From an uncultured bacterium (GTDB lineage Bacteria; Desulfobacterota; Desulfobaccia; Desulfobaccales; 0-14-0-80-60-11), in NCBI GenBank assembly GCA_937943575.1, contig CALEAV010000028.1:1-64000 (forward strand): 64,000 bases of DNA, written 5' to 3'. The stretch's first letter is position 1, and every line of letters starts with the position of its first letter. The notes beneath the pieces are model-generated. The model searched no databases. It saw only the letters and a list, made by a program, of their open reading frames with translations, and was not told where the DNA came from. Positions 8,370-17,185 of this stretch are shown one piece after another. Both the position numbers and the translations under genes were made by a program.

Positions 8370-9719
8370 ATGCTCCGCCTGCTGCTGCTTCTGGCGGCGG
8401 TCCTGCTGGCCTCGGCCGGACCGGCTGAGGCCGGGGTGGAGCGCTTTGTGGATGAGCAGGGCACGGTGCACATCACCAATCTGGGGCCCTCCCCGGCGTC
8501 TGAGCCAGCCGGCCCGCCGGTGGCGGTGCCGGGAAAGCGGCCGCCGGCCCCGAGAGCCTTGACCCCCGGGCCGCCGGAACCGCCCCCGCCCGAGGCGCCG
8601 GAGGCCGAGCCCTCGCCGGAGCCCCAATCCGCCAGCCCCGGGAAAGGGGCCGGCTCCCCGCCGGGGCCGGAAGATATGGCGCCCGGCCACCTTGACCCCG
8701 GCTCCCCGCCCGCCGCGGCCCGACCTGAGCAGCCGGTCGCCGCGACCCGCCCTGCCGCCGCTTCCGGGGGACGGCCCCACGGCCTGCCGGTGACCACCTT
8801 CCGGGATGCCCGAGGCACCCTGCACATCACCACTGCCCCGGCCAAGCTCAAGGATGACCTCCTCCGCCTGGCGGGCTATGAATGGCCCGCCCACCTGCCC
8901 CGGGCGGCCCTCCCTGGGCCGGACGATGCCCACGTCCCCCCAGTGGCGGAGAGCCGGCCGCTGCCGACGGCCTTGGCCCGGCGGGCGGCAGCCGCCGCCG
9001 CAGCGCCCCTGCAGTCTGCCGGCCCCCGGACCCTGAGGCGGTTCAAGGACGGCAAGGGGGTGCTGCACATCGTCAGCCGCCGGACCCCGCCGCCGACGCC
9101 GGCTGCGGCGCTCCCGCCGGAGGCGTGGTCCCCGGCCCTGCCGGCCGCAAGGGCTGTGCCTCCCTCCCGGGCCGCGGCCCCCCCGGTCCTCAGAGACCCC
9201 GGAGGCGCCCGGGTGGCGGTGCGCCGGGACCGGAACGGCAGGCTGACAATCGTCAGCGAGCCCTCCCTTGGCCCCCTGGCCAGAGGGCCCTCCCCCCCGC
9301 CCGGGGCCCTGCGCCCCCTCACGGAGGAGGCGGCCCGCACCTACGGCCTGCCGGTCTCCCTGGTGGAGGCGGTGATCCGGGTGGAATCCAACTTCACCCC
9401 CCACGCCGTCTCCCCCAAAGGCGCCATGGGCCTGATGCAGCTCATGCCCGGCACCGCCCGGGATCTGGGCGTGGAGGACCCCTTCTGCCCCCGCCAGAAC
9501 ATCCAGGCCGGGAGTCGCTACCTCAGGCTGCTTCTCAACCTCTTCGGCCAGGACCTGCCCTTGGCCCTGGCGGCCTACAACGCCGGTTTCCGGCGGGTGC
9601 TGGAGCACGGCTGGCGCATCCCCCCCATCCCGGAGACCCAGGACTTCGTCAGCCGGGTGCTGCAGGAATACACCCGGCGGGAAAGCCATCTGGCCCGTTT
9701 CCGGGACGGCCCCGGATAG
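8370..9719 (+). CDS. Lytic transglycosylase with four DUF4124-like repeats
   Basis: The 449-aa secreted protein has a signal peptide (MLRLLLLLAAVLLASAGPAEA). Four copies of a short DUF4124-like module follow: VERFVDEQGTVHITN, VTTFRDARGTLHITT, LRRFKDGKGVLHIVS and VAVRRDRNGRLTIVS, separated by Pro/Ala-rich linkers. The C-terminal 130 residues are an SLT-type domain with the catalytic Glu339 in AVIRVESNF, plus GAMGLMQLMPGTA and LALAAYNAGF. Such enzymes cleave the MurNAc-GlcNAc bond of peptidoglycan, giving 1,6-anhydro products in the periplasm. ATG 8370 was chosen because GGAGGT lies 8 nt upstream. The module number is unusual, since DUF4124 normally occurs once at the N-terminus. Confidence 0.88.
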   Translation: MLRLLLLLAAVLLASAGPAEAGVERFVDEQGTVHITNLGPSPASEPAGPPVAVPGKRPPAPRALTPGPPEPPPPEAPEAEPSPEPQSASPGKGAGSPPGPEDMAPGHLDPGSPPAAARPEQPVAATRPAAASGGRPHGLPVTTFRDARGTLHITTAPAKLKDDLLRLAGYEWPAHLPRAALPGPDDAHVPPVAESRPLPTALARRAAAAAAAPLQSAGPRTLRRFKDGKGVLHIVSRRTPPPTPAAALPPEAWSPALPAARAVPPSRAAAPPVLRDPGGARVAVRRDRNGRLTIVSEPSLGPLARGPSPPPGALRPLTEEAARTYGLPVSLVEAVIRVESNFTPHAVSPKGAMGLMQLMPGTARDLGVEDPFCPRQNIQAGSRYLRLLLNLFGQDLPLALAAYNAGFRRVLEHGWRIPPIPETQDFVSRVLQEYTRRESHLARFRDGPG

Positions 9720-10004
9720 GGGGGAGAGAGCCACCTGCCCAGGGAGCCCCGGCAGTGGGGGGAAGGGAACTTTGGGAGGAAACTTATGCCCTGTTCCCAC
9801 CCTGTGGGGGCTGTTTTGACCGGCAATCGCTCTTTTCCGCCTTGCCCCTACTGTATGGTGGCGCCCGGGACCCACTCTCCCGGGGCGGAGGCCCAGGGAT
9901 CCCGGATGAGTACCGTTGATTCCCCTCGTCAGCCTGGCTGACGCCTGCCTCGGGCGGTCTTTATCCGGGCTGTCCCGGTTTCTGCCCTTCTTTTCCTTTG
10001 ACAA

Positions 10005-10190
10005 GCCCGGTGCCCGGGGGTACCATTAGCCCAGTCGGGTATCCTTCGGGATGTAAAAGGGAAGACGGACGAGCCGTCGCGGTCCCGCCGCTGTGACCGG
10101 GGACGAACCCTGCACGAGGCCACTGTCCCTCCTGAGGGGGATGGGAAGGCGCAGGCAGTAGGATGATCCGGAAGCCAGAAGACCTGCCCG
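10005..10190 (+). promoter_or_regulatory. Cobalamin (AdoCbl-type) riboswitch aptamer
   Basis: The conserved blocks of the cobalamin riboswitch family appear in order: GGTGCC (about 10009), AAAAGGGAA (10055-10063), CCCGCCGCTGTGA (10084-10096), CACTGT (10121), GGGAAGGCG (about 10143), GGATGATCCGGAAGCC, and the B12 box GCCAGAAGACCTGCC (10174-10188). It precedes the btuCDF-cbi genes, which it should repress when adenosylcobalamin is plentiful. Confidence 0.95.
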
Positions 10191-10232
10191 ACGGTCTGGA
10201 CCCCCCTCGCGGGTGACGAGGGCCCAGGCAGG

Positions 10233-10318
10233 GGAGCCGCCGTGGACAAGCGGCTCCGACCTTAAGGACAAGCAAGCTGGGTGCATCCTTAAGTCCATGG
10301 GGGCTTAGGGATTTTTTT
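10233..10318 (+). terminator. Riboswitch expression platform: antiterminator / terminator switch
   Basis: Three hairpins can be read. GGAGCCGC/GCGGCTCC (10233-10257) is perfect. GACCTTAAGGA (10258-10268) can pair with TCCTTAAGTC (10286-10295), 10 bp with one bulged C. Alternatively ATCCTTAAG (10285-10293) pairs with CTTAGGGAT (10304-10312), a 9-bp stem with one G-U, running straight into T7 at 10312-10318. The last two share 10286-10293, so they exclude each other. This is what a transcriptional-attenuation riboswitch needs. GTG of btuC follows 17 nt later. Confidence 0.85.
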
Positions 10319-10334
10319 ATGGGGAAGGGGAGGC

Positions 10335-11423
10335 GTGGGTGCGGTCGCAGGAGAAAGTGAGGCCTTGGCCCGGACGCTGGACCGGCGGCGTCGGGGTCGC
10401 CGGCGTTTCGCCGCGGCCGTGCTGCTGCTAAGCGGCGCCCTGGCCCTGTCGGTGGTGCTGGCGGTGCGCCTGGGCCGCCTGGAGGTGACCTGGGAGGCCA
10501 TGGGAGCTGTGCTGCTGGCCAAACTGGGCTGGGCGCCGGCCACCGTGGACCGCACCACCGAGGTGGTGATCTGGGGCATCCGTTTTTCCCGGGTCATCCT
10601 GGCCGGCCTGGTGGGCGCCTGCCTGGCCGTGGCCGGGGTGGTCTTCCAGGGCCTCCTCCTCAACCCCCTGGCGGACCCCTTCACCCTGGGGGTCTCCACC
10701 GGCGGGGCCTTTGGGGCGGCGCTGCTGGTGCTGCTGGGGGTGGGGGGCAGCTTCTGGGGCCTGAGCCCCCTGCCCCTGGGGGCTCTGGCCGGGGCCCTGG
10801 GGGCTCTGAGCGCAGTTCTGCTGCTCTCCCGGGAGGCGGGCCGGATCCGCAAGGAGACCCTGATCCTGGCGGGCATTGTGGTGAGCACTTTCCTCTCCGC
10901 CCTCATCAGCCTCATCAAGAGCCTGGATGAGGAGTCCCTCTCCGCCATCGTTTTTTGGATCATGGGGAGCTTCTCGGGCCGGGGCTGGGTGCACGTGGGG
11001 CTGCTGGTGCCGTATGCCCTGACGGGGTTGGTGCTCATCGGCCGCTATGCCCGGGAGCTGGACATCCTGGCCCTGGGGGAGGAGCACTCCCACTTCCTGG
11101 GGGTGGCGGTGACCCGGGTGCGCCTGGTCCTCTTGATCGGGGCCTCCCTCCTCACCGCCGGGGCCGTGGCGGTGAGCGGGGTCATCGGCTTTGTGGGGCT
11201 GGTGGTGCCCCACGTCATGCGCATGTGGCTGGGGCCGGCCCACGGCCGTCTGTTGTGGCTTTGCGGCCTCGGCGGGGCGCTGACTCTCATCTGGGCCGAC
11301 GCGCTGGCCCGCAATCTGCTGGCCGGCGGCATGGAACTGCCGGTGGGGGTGGTCACCGCCCTCCTGGGCGGCCCCTTTTTCTTCTATCTGCTGAAAACCC
11401 GGCGGGCGCGAGGGATCTGGTGA
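10335..11423 (+). CDS. btuC: FecCD/BtuC-type ABC transporter permease
   Basis: The 362-aa inner-membrane protein has about nine or ten hydrophobic helices and FecCD signatures: GIRFSRVILAGLVGACLAVAG, GLLLNPLADPFTLGVSTGGAFGA, SGVIGFVGLVVPH and GGPFFFYLLKTRR. It transports a corrinoid or metal chelate across the inner membrane. The riboswitch upstream and the cobalamin genes downstream favour a corrinoid or its precursor. The only usable start is GTG 10335 close to a purine-rich GGGGAAGGGGAGG, just past the riboswitch terminator. It ends in a GTGA overlap with the ATPase gene. Fe-siderophore uptake is a less likely alternative. Confidence 0.88.
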   Translation: MGAVAGESEALARTLDRRRRGRRRFAAAVLLLSGALALSVVLAVRLGRLEVTWEAMGAVLLAKLGWAPATVDRTTEVVIWGIRFSRVILAGLVGACLAVAGVVFQGLLLNPLADPFTLGVSTGGAFGAALLVLLGVGGSFWGLSPLPLGALAGALGALSAVLLLSREAGRIRKETLILAGIVVSTFLSALISLIKSLDEESLSAIVFWIMGSFSGRGWVHVGLLVPYALTGLVLIGRYARELDILALGEEHSHFLGVAVTRVRLVLLIGASLLTAGAVAVSGVIGFVGLVVPHVMRMWLGPAHGRLLWLCGLGGALTLIWADALARNLLAGGMELPVGVVTALLGGPFFFYLLKTRRARGIW

Positions 11424-12232
11424 TTCGGGTCGAGGATGTGAGCGTGGGGTATGAGGGCCGGCCGGTGCTCCGGCGGCTCAGTTTCCAGGTGCACCCCGGG
11501 GAGTTTGTGGGACTGTTGGGGCCCAACGGCAGTGGCAAGACCACCCTCATCCATGCCCTGGCCGGGCTGCTGGCGCCCCAGGAGGGCCGGATTTTCTTAA
11601 ACGGCGAGCCCCTGGCCGCCCTCAGCAGCCGGCGGCGGGCCCGCACCGTGGCGGTGGTGCCCCAGGCCACCGACATCCGCTTCCCCTTCAGCTGCCTGGA
11701 AATCGTCCTCATGGGCCGCTATCCCCACCAGCGCCGGGCCTTCAGCCTGACGGAGGCGGATCTGGCGGCGGCGTTGTGGGCCATGCGGGAGACCACCACC
11801 GAGGCCTTCGCGGACCGGCCGGTGACCGACATCTCCGGCGGGGAGCGCCAGCGGGTGATCATCGCCCGGGCCCTGGCCCAGCAGCCGGCGGTGCTGCTCC
11901 TGGATGAGGCCACCTCCTCCCTGGATGTGCGCAAGAAGGTGGAGATCTTTGAATTGCTGAGCCGCCTCAACCGGGAGGGCCTCACGGTCATCTGCGCCCT
12001 GCACGATCTCAACCTGGCGGCCCTCTACTGCCGGCGGCTCATGTTCCTCAAAGGGGGGCGCCTGCTGGAGGACGGCCCCACCGAGACGGTGTTCACGGCC
12101 GCCACCCTGGAGCGGGTCTATGACACTCCCATGGAGGTGATCCTGCATCCGGGCTACGGCCGTCCCTTTGCCCTGACCCTGCCCCTGCATCCGGCGGCGC
12201 CGGCCCGGGCGGCCTCCGGGGGCGTCCCATGA
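11420..12232 (+). CDS. btuD: ABC transporter ATP-binding protein (BtuD/FepC type)
   Basis: The 270-aa ATPase has Walker A GPNGSGKTT (34-42), Q-loop VVPQATD, signature SGGERQR, Walker B LLLDEATSSLD and H-loop ALHDLN, with the FepC-like ending GRPFALTLP. It energises the preceding permease. The start is GTG 11420, overlapping the permease stop by 4 nt (GTGA). It overlaps the next gene by 4 nt (ATGA), so all three transporter genes are translationally linked. Longer upstream frame belongs to the permease region and is not coding here. Confidence 0.93.
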   Translation: MIRVEDVSVGYEGRPVLRRLSFQVHPGEFVGLLGPNGSGKTTLIHALAGLLAPQEGRIFLNGEPLAALSSRRRARTVAVVPQATDIRFPFSCLEIVLMGRYPHQRRAFSLTEADLAAALWAMRETTTEAFADRPVTDISGGERQRVIIARALAQQPAVLLLDEATSSLDVRKKVEIFELLSRLNREGLTVICALHDLNLAALYCRRLMFLKGGRLLEDGPTETVFTAATLERVYDTPMEVILHPGYGRPFALTLPLHPAAPARAASGGVP

Positions 12233-13119
12233 AGCGCCGGGCGCTTTTGTCGGGACTCCTGGCGGCTCTGCTCCTTTGGGGACCGGGGCAGGGAGGCGCC
12301 GAGTTGGGCATCACCGACGACCGGGGCCAGGTGGTGCGTCTGGCGGCCCCACCCCGGCGCCTCATCTCCCTGGCGGGCGGCCTGACAGAGATTCTGGCGG
12401 CCCTGGGGGCGGCGGAGCGGTTGGTGGGGCGCATCCAAGGCGACCATACCGTGAGGGGCGTGCCCACCGTGGGGACCCACCTGCAGCCCAACGTGGAGAT
12501 GATCCTGGCCCTCAAGCCGGATCTGGTGGTGCAGGGCGGGGTGGCCAAGGGGCTCCCGGCCCTGGCCCGCCTGACGGCGGAAGGGGTGCCGGTGGCCCTC
12601 TTCGACCCCCGGGATTTTCCCGGACTTATGGAGACCATCCGGCGCCTGGGGGTCCTGACGGCGCGGGAGGCGGCGGCCCGGGAGCTGGTGGCGGAACTGG
12701 AGTCCCGGCTGGCCAGGGTGGCTCAGGAGGTGGCGGGCCGGCCAAAGCCCACGGTGTTCTTTGAGGTGCGCTACCCCAACCTTTTGGGTGCCGGCCGGGG
12801 CTCCCTGGTGCATGACATCATCGCCCGGGCCGGAGGGGAAAACGTCCTCAGCCACCCCCAGAAGCTGGTGCCCTTCAGCCTGGAGGCCCTGCTTTTGCTC
12901 AACCCCGAGGTCTATCTCATCCAGCGGGGGCCCATGAACAAGAGCCCCCAGGACATTTACACCCGGCCCAACTTCCAGGAAGTGCGGGCGGTGAAGCAGC
13001 GCCGGGTGCTGGTGGTGGAGGAGGAGATGTTCTCCCGACCCGGGCCCCGGGCGGTGGCCGCGGTGGAGCTTTTGGCCCGCTACCTGCACGGCAAGGGCTC
13101 CGGGGAGGGGGGGCCGTGA
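12229..13119 (+). CDS. btuF: Periplasmic substrate-binding protein of cobalamin-type ABC transporter
   Basis: The 296-aa protein has a signal peptide (MKRRALLSGLLAALLLWGPG) and the BtuF/FecB fold motifs: ITDDRGQVVRLAAPPRRLIS, LTEILAALGAAERLVG, a P-VGTHLQPNVEMILALKPDLV block and the C-terminal helix region. No lipobox Cys is evident, so it is probably soluble in the periplasm. It delivers substrate to the permease. The start overlaps btuD and the end overlaps cbiA (GTGA), consistent with one operon under the riboswitch. Confidence 0.9.
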   Translation: MKRRALLSGLLAALLLWGPGQGGAELGITDDRGQVVRLAAPPRRLISLAGGLTEILAALGAAERLVGRIQGDHTVRGVPTVGTHLQPNVEMILALKPDLVVQGGVAKGLPALARLTAEGVPVALFDPRDFPGLMETIRRLGVLTAREAAARELVAELESRLARVAQEVAGRPKPTVFFEVRYPNLLGAGRGSLVHDIIARAGGENVLSHPQKLVPFSLEALLLLNPEVYLIQRGPMNKSPQDIYTRPNFQEVRAVKQRRVLVVEEEMFSRPGPRAVAAVELLARYLHGKGSGEGGP

Positions 13120-14525
13120 GCCGGGCTGCGGTGAAGGGATTGGTGGTGGCCGGGGCCATGAGCGGGGTGGGCAAGACCACCCTCAGCCTGGGCCTCATCG
13201 CCGCGCTGCGCCGCCGGGGCCTGGTGGTGCAGCCCTTCAAGGTGGGCCCCGATTTCATCGACCCCGGCCATCATGCCCAGGCGGCGGGCCGTCCGTCAGC
13301 CACCCTGGACGGCTGGATGCTCCCCCGGGAGGAAAACCTGGCGGTGTTCGCCCGCTGGGCCGCCGGGGCCCAGGCGGCGGTGGTGGAGGGGGTGATGGGC
13401 CTCTTTGACGGGCTGGACGGCAAAAGCGAGGCCGGCTCCACCGCCCAGATGGCCAAGTGGCTAAAGCTGCCGGTGCTGCTGGTGGTGGACGCCCGCTCCC
13501 TGGCAAGGAGCGCCGCCGCCCTGGTGCACGGCTTCACCTCCTTTGATCCCGAGCTGACCTTTGCCGGGGTGGTCTTCAACCGGGTGGGCAGCCCGGCCCA
13601 TCTGGCCTATCTGAAGGAGGCCATGGAAGGGCTCCCCCAGGTTCCCTGTTGGGGCGGCCTCCCCCGGGAGGAGGGCCTGGGCATTCCGGAGCGCCACCTG
13701 GGGCTGACCACGGCGGAGGACCACCCCCTGTCCCCGGAGTATTTGGACCATCTGGCGGACCTGGTGGAGGGGCACCTCGACCTGGAGGGTCTGTGGGCCG
13801 CCCTGCCGGAGGTGGCGCTGCCGCCTCTCTCCCCGGAGGCGGAACCACCTCCCCGGGTGCGCCTGGGGGTGGCCCGGGACCGGGCCTTCTGCTTTTATTA
13901 CCCCGACAATCTCCGGCGGCTGCGCCTCAGCGGGGCGGAGCTGGTGGAATTCTCCCCCCTGCTGGACCGCCGTCTGCCGGAGGGGGTCCACGGCCTCTAT
14001 TTCGGGGGCGGCTACCCGGAGCTGGCCGCGGCGGAGCTGGCCGCCAACGCCGCCTTTCTGGACGATCTTCGGGCCAGGGCGGCGGCGGGGCTGCCCATCT
14101 ACGCCGAGTGCGGCGGCCTCATGTATCTGGGCCGGGAGATCCGGGACCTGGAGGGCACCTCTCATGCCATGGCGGGGATTCTGCCGCTCAGGTTCCGCAT
14201 GCGGCCCCGGCTGGCGGCCCTGGGCTATCGGGAGGTCACTCTGACGGCGGATACGCTCCTGGGGCCGGCGGGCGCCACCCTCCGGGGGCACGAGTTTCAC
14301 TACTCGGACATCGTGGCCGAGGAAGGCCCCCTGGACCGGGTCTACCGCCTCAGCCCCCGGCGGGGGGGCGAAGCCCTGCGGGAGGGCTTTTCCCGGGGGA
14401 AGGTCCTGGCGAGCTATGTCCACCTGCACTTCGGCAGCCGCCCGGAGGCGGCGGCGGCCTTGGTGGCGGCGTGTCAAAAATTTAAGAAGGATTATGAAAA
14501 TACATCGACAAGATCTCAAAAATAA
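13116..14525 (+). CDS. cbiA: Cobyrinate a,c-diamide synthase
   Basis: CbiA amidates the a and c side chains of (cobalt) cobyrinic acid using glutamine and ATP. The 469-aa protein has an N-terminal P-loop GAMSGVGKTT (13-22), switch sequences PFKVGPDFIDPGHH and VVEGVMGLFDG, and a class I glutamine amidotransferase-like domain with Cys332 in YAECGGLMYLG and a late HEFHYSD plus ASYVHLHFGS. Start GTG 13116 overlaps btuF by 4 nt. The last 20 residues are encoded by AT-rich DNA and look non-conserved. It is followed by a 90-nt gap. Confidence 0.95.
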   Translation: MSRAAVKGLVVAGAMSGVGKTTLSLGLIAALRRRGLVVQPFKVGPDFIDPGHHAQAAGRPSATLDGWMLPREENLAVFARWAAGAQAAVVEGVMGLFDGLDGKSEAGSTAQMAKWLKLPVLLVVDARSLARSAAALVHGFTSFDPELTFAGVVFNRVGSPAHLAYLKEAMEGLPQVPCWGGLPREEGLGIPERHLGLTTAEDHPLSPEYLDHLADLVEGHLDLEGLWAALPEVALPPLSPEAEPPPRVRLGVARDRAFCFYYPDNLRRLRLSGAELVEFSPLLDRRLPEGVHGLYFGGGYPELAAAELAANAAFLDDLRARAAAGLPIYAECGGLMYLGREIRDLEGTSHAMAGILPLRFRMRPRLAALGYREVTLTADTLLGPAGATLRGHEFHYSDIVAEEGPLDRVYRLSPRRGGEALREGFSRGKVLASYVHLHFGSRPEAAAALVAACQKFKKDYENTSTRSQK

Positions 14526-14615
14526 TAAATTTTTTGGTCAAAAACTTTTGGCTGGCAGGGCCGCCCCCCGAGGTGGGGCCTGATCCTGCAGCCGGCCGCA
14601 GCGTGAGGAGATGCC

Positions 14616-15257
14616 ATGTCTGCCTGGCGAATCCCCCCCGGGGAGATAGAAGCGGAGAGTTTCCGGCGCATCGAGGCCGAAGCCGGCAAGCACGGCCTCG
14701 ACCGGGAGGTCTGGCTGGTGGTGCGGCGCATGATCCACACCAGCGCCGACTTCGATTACCTGACCCACACCCGCCTCCACCCCCGGGCGATTGCGGCGGG
14801 GGTGGCGGCTTTGCGCCAAGGCCGGCCGGTGGCCACGGACACCCGCATGCTGGCCGCCGGCATCTCCACCGGTCGCCTCAGCCGCCTGGGAGTGGAGGTG
14901 CGCTGTCTTATGGATGCGCCGGAGGTGGCGGGGGAGGCCCACCGCCGCGGTCTCACCCGGGCGGCGGTGGCCATGGAGAGGCTGCTGCCGCAGGTGGCCG
15001 GGGGGATCGTGGCCATCGGCAATGCGCCCACGGCCCTCTTCCGCCTCCTGGAGCTGCTGGATGAGGGAGCGCCGCCACCGGCCCTCATCATCGGCCTGCC
15101 GGTGGGCTTTGTCAATGCCGCGGAGGCCAAGGAGGCCTTGAGCCGCAGCGACTACCCGTATATCACCGCCCTGGGGCGCAAAGGGGGCTCGGCGGTGGCC
15201 GCCAGCGTGGTGAACGCCCTGGCCGTCCTGGCCCTGGAGGAGGGGCGCCATGGCTGA
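14616..15257 (+). CDS. cbiC: Precorrin-8X / cobalt-precorrin-8 methylmutase
   Basis: The 213-aa enzyme moves the C11 methyl to C12 to form (hydrogeno)cobyrinate. Family hallmarks are the IEAESFRRIEAEAG start, catalytic His in RRMIHTSADFD, DTRMLAAGIS, IGNAPTALFRLLE and IIGLPVGFVNAAEAKEAL. ATG 14616 has GAGGAG 7 nt upstream. It overlaps cbiL by 8 nt. Confidence 0.96.
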   Translation: MSAWRIPPGEIEAESFRRIEAEAGKHGLDREVWLVVRRMIHTSADFDYLTHTRLHPRAIAAGVAALRQGRPVATDTRMLAAGISTGRLSRLGVEVRCLMDAPEVAGEAHRRGLTRAAVAMERLLPQVAGGIVAIGNAPTALFRLLELLDEGAPPPALIIGLPVGFVNAAEAKEALSRSDYPYITALGRKGGSAVAASVVNALAVLALEEGRHG

Positions 15258-15999
15258 GAAGACGGGCACCCTCTACGGCATCGGGGTGGGGCCGGGGGAT
15301 CCGGAGCTCATCACCCTCAAGGCCCTGAAAATTCTCCGGCAGGTGCCCTGGATCTTTGCCGCCGCCTCCTCCAAAAACACCTACAGCATCGCCCTGAACA
15401 TCGTGCGCAGCCACCTCAACGGTGCCGGCATCGAAAACCTGCCCTTTCCCATGACCCGGGATCCGGATCTTTTGGCCGCAGCCTGGGAGCAGAACGCCCG
15501 CCGGGTCCTGGCGGTCCTGGAAGCGGGGTGGGACGCCGCCTTCATCACCCTGGGGGACCCCCTCACCTATTCCACCTTCGGCTATCTTTTGAAGACCCTG
15601 AAGCAGCTGAAACCGGACCTGAAGGTGGTCACCATCCCGGGGGTGACCTCCTACAGCGCCGCCGCGGCTGCGTGCCAGACGCCCCTGTCGGAGGGGGAGG
15701 AGTCCTTCTACGTGGTCTCCGGGGCCTTGGGCGCCGCCCGCCTCCGGGAGGCCCTGGCGCGCACCGACACCGTGGTGATCCTCAAGACCTACCGCCACTT
15801 TCCCGAGATTTACCGGACTCTGGCGGACCTGAATCTGCTGGAGTGCGCCGTCTGTATCAGCCGGGTGGGGCTGGAGGGGGAGACGGTGGTGCGGGACCTC
15901 CGGGAGCTGGCAGGGCGCCCGTTGCCATATCTCTCCATGATCATTGTGAAAAAGCCGAAGCAGAGGGAGGGGGAGCCACCCGTGCCCGCCACCGGGTGA
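15250..15999 (+). CDS. cbiL: Precorrin-2 / cobalt-factor II C20-methyltransferase
   Basis: This is a 249-aa SAM-dependent tetrapyrrole methylase. GIGVGPGDPELITLKAL is the N-terminal SAM-binding signature, and DAAFITLGDPLTYSTFGYLL, IPGVTSYSAAAAAC and VVILKTYRH are typical of CbiL/CobI. It methylates C20 early in the corrin pathway. ATG 15250 follows GAGGAGGGG inside the end of cbiC, so translation is coupled. Confidence 0.94.
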   Translation: MAEKTGTLYGIGVGPGDPELITLKALKILRQVPWIFAAASSKNTYSIALNIVRSHLNGAGIENLPFPMTRDPDLLAAAWEQNARRVLAVLEAGWDAAFITLGDPLTYSTFGYLLKTLKQLKPDLKVVTIPGVTSYSAAAAACQTPLSEGEESFYVVSGALGAARLREALARTDTVVILKTYRHFPEIYRTLADLNLLECAVCISRVGLEGETVVRDLRELAGRPLPYLSMIIVKKPKQREGEPPVPATG

Positions 16000-16029
16000 C
16001 TGACGCAGGGAGGGGTCTGCGGGCGGCTT

Positions 16030-17184
16030 ATGACGGAGTTGGTGTTTTTGACTGGCAAAGCTAAGCCTGAGGCGCCGGGACCTGCCCCTGCCGGACGGGC
16101 GCTGCGGAGCGGCTTTTCCACCGGCACGGCGGCCGCCGCGGCCGCGCAGGGAGCCCTGTATGAACTCCTGGGCCTGCCCTGTCCGGCTAAGGTGGAGGTG
16201 GCCCTTCCCGGGGGCGGCAGCCTGAGCATCCCCTTGGCCCGCCACCGCCAGTCGGGCTCCCGGGGGGAGGCGGTGGTCGTCAAGGATGCCGGCGACGACC
16301 CGGACGTCACCCATGGGGCGGAGATCGGGGTGCGGCTGGGCTGGGCCTCGGGGCCGGGCACGGGCGAGCTCCTGGAGATGGTGGGCGGCCCCGGGGTGGG
16401 GCGGGTCACCAAGCCGGGGCTGCCGGTGGCCGTGGGGGAGCCCGCCATCAACCCGGTGCCCCGGCGCATGCTGCGCCAGGCGGTGACCGGGGTGTGGGAG
16501 AGACACGGCAACGGCCGGCCCCTGCGGCTGAGGCTGGAGGTCTTCGTGCCCCGGGGGGAGGAGCTGGCCCGGCATACCCTCAACCCCCGCCTGGGGATAG
16601 TGGGGGGGATCTCCATCCTGGGGACCACCGGGCTGGTTCGGCCATACTCCCACGCCGCCTGGCGGGCCACCATTGTGACGGCCCTCAAGGTGGCCCGGGC
16701 CCAGGGCTGGCGCCAGGTGGTGCTGACCACCGGGGGCCGGAGCGAGGCGGCCCTCAGGGGCCTGCTGCCGGAGCTGCCGCCGGAGTGCTTCGTCCTCATG
16801 GGGGATTACGTGCGCTTTTCCCTCCGGGCTGCGGCTCAACTGGGGTTCCGGCAGGTGACGGTGGCGGCCTTTTTCGGCAAGGCGGTGAAGATGGCCCAGG
16901 GGTTCGGCCAGACCCACGCCTCCCGGGGACTGATCGATTTTGCCGTCCTGGGCCGGTGGGTGGAGGGGGCCACAGGCGATCCCTCCCTGGCCCGGGGAGC
17001 GGCCTGGGCCAACACCGCCCGTCAAGTGTTGGAGATGCTGCCCCCGAAAGCCCGGGAGGCGGTGACCGCGGAGGTGGGCCGCCGCCTGCTGGCCCGACTG
17101 CAAGGGTATGCCGGCCCGGGGGTGCATCTGAAGGCCATGATCCTGGATTTCGACGGCCGCCTGCAGTGGCGGGGGGAAGGGTAG
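16030..17184 (+). CDS. cbiD: Cobalt-precorrin-5B (C1)-methyltransferase
   Basis: CbiD is diagnostic of the anaerobic cobalamin route. The 384-aa protein shows LRSGFSTGTAAAAAAQGA, VKDAGDDPDVTHGAEI, GVGRVTKPGLPVAVGEPAINP, a GGISILGTTG motif and GFGQTHASRG. It methylates C1 with loss of the C2 unit handled by CbiG. It lies 30 nt after cbiL and 1 nt before cbiET. Confidence 0.96.
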   Translation: MTELVFLTGKAKPEAPGPAPAGRALRSGFSTGTAAAAAAQGALYELLGLPCPAKVEVALPGGGSLSIPLARHRQSGSRGEAVVVKDAGDDPDVTHGAEIGVRLGWASGPGTGELLEMVGGPGVGRVTKPGLPVAVGEPAINPVPRRMLRQAVTGVWERHGNGRPLRLRLEVFVPRGEELARHTLNPRLGIVGGISILGTTGLVRPYSHAAWRATIVTALKVARAQGWRQVVLTTGGRSEAALRGLLPELPPECFVLMGDYVRFSLRAAAQLGFRQVTVAAFFGKAVKMAQGFGQTHASRGLIDFAVLGRWVEGATGDPSLARGAAWANTARQVLEMLPPKAREAVTAEVGRRLLARLQGYAGPGVHLKAMILDFDGRLQWRGEG

Positions 17185-17185
17185 G

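Noticed and set aside
9998-10026. Sigma-70-like promoter TTGACA-N17-TACCAT
   Set aside because: Transcription from it would start inside the riboswitch aptamer and remove its conserved 5' GGTGCC block.
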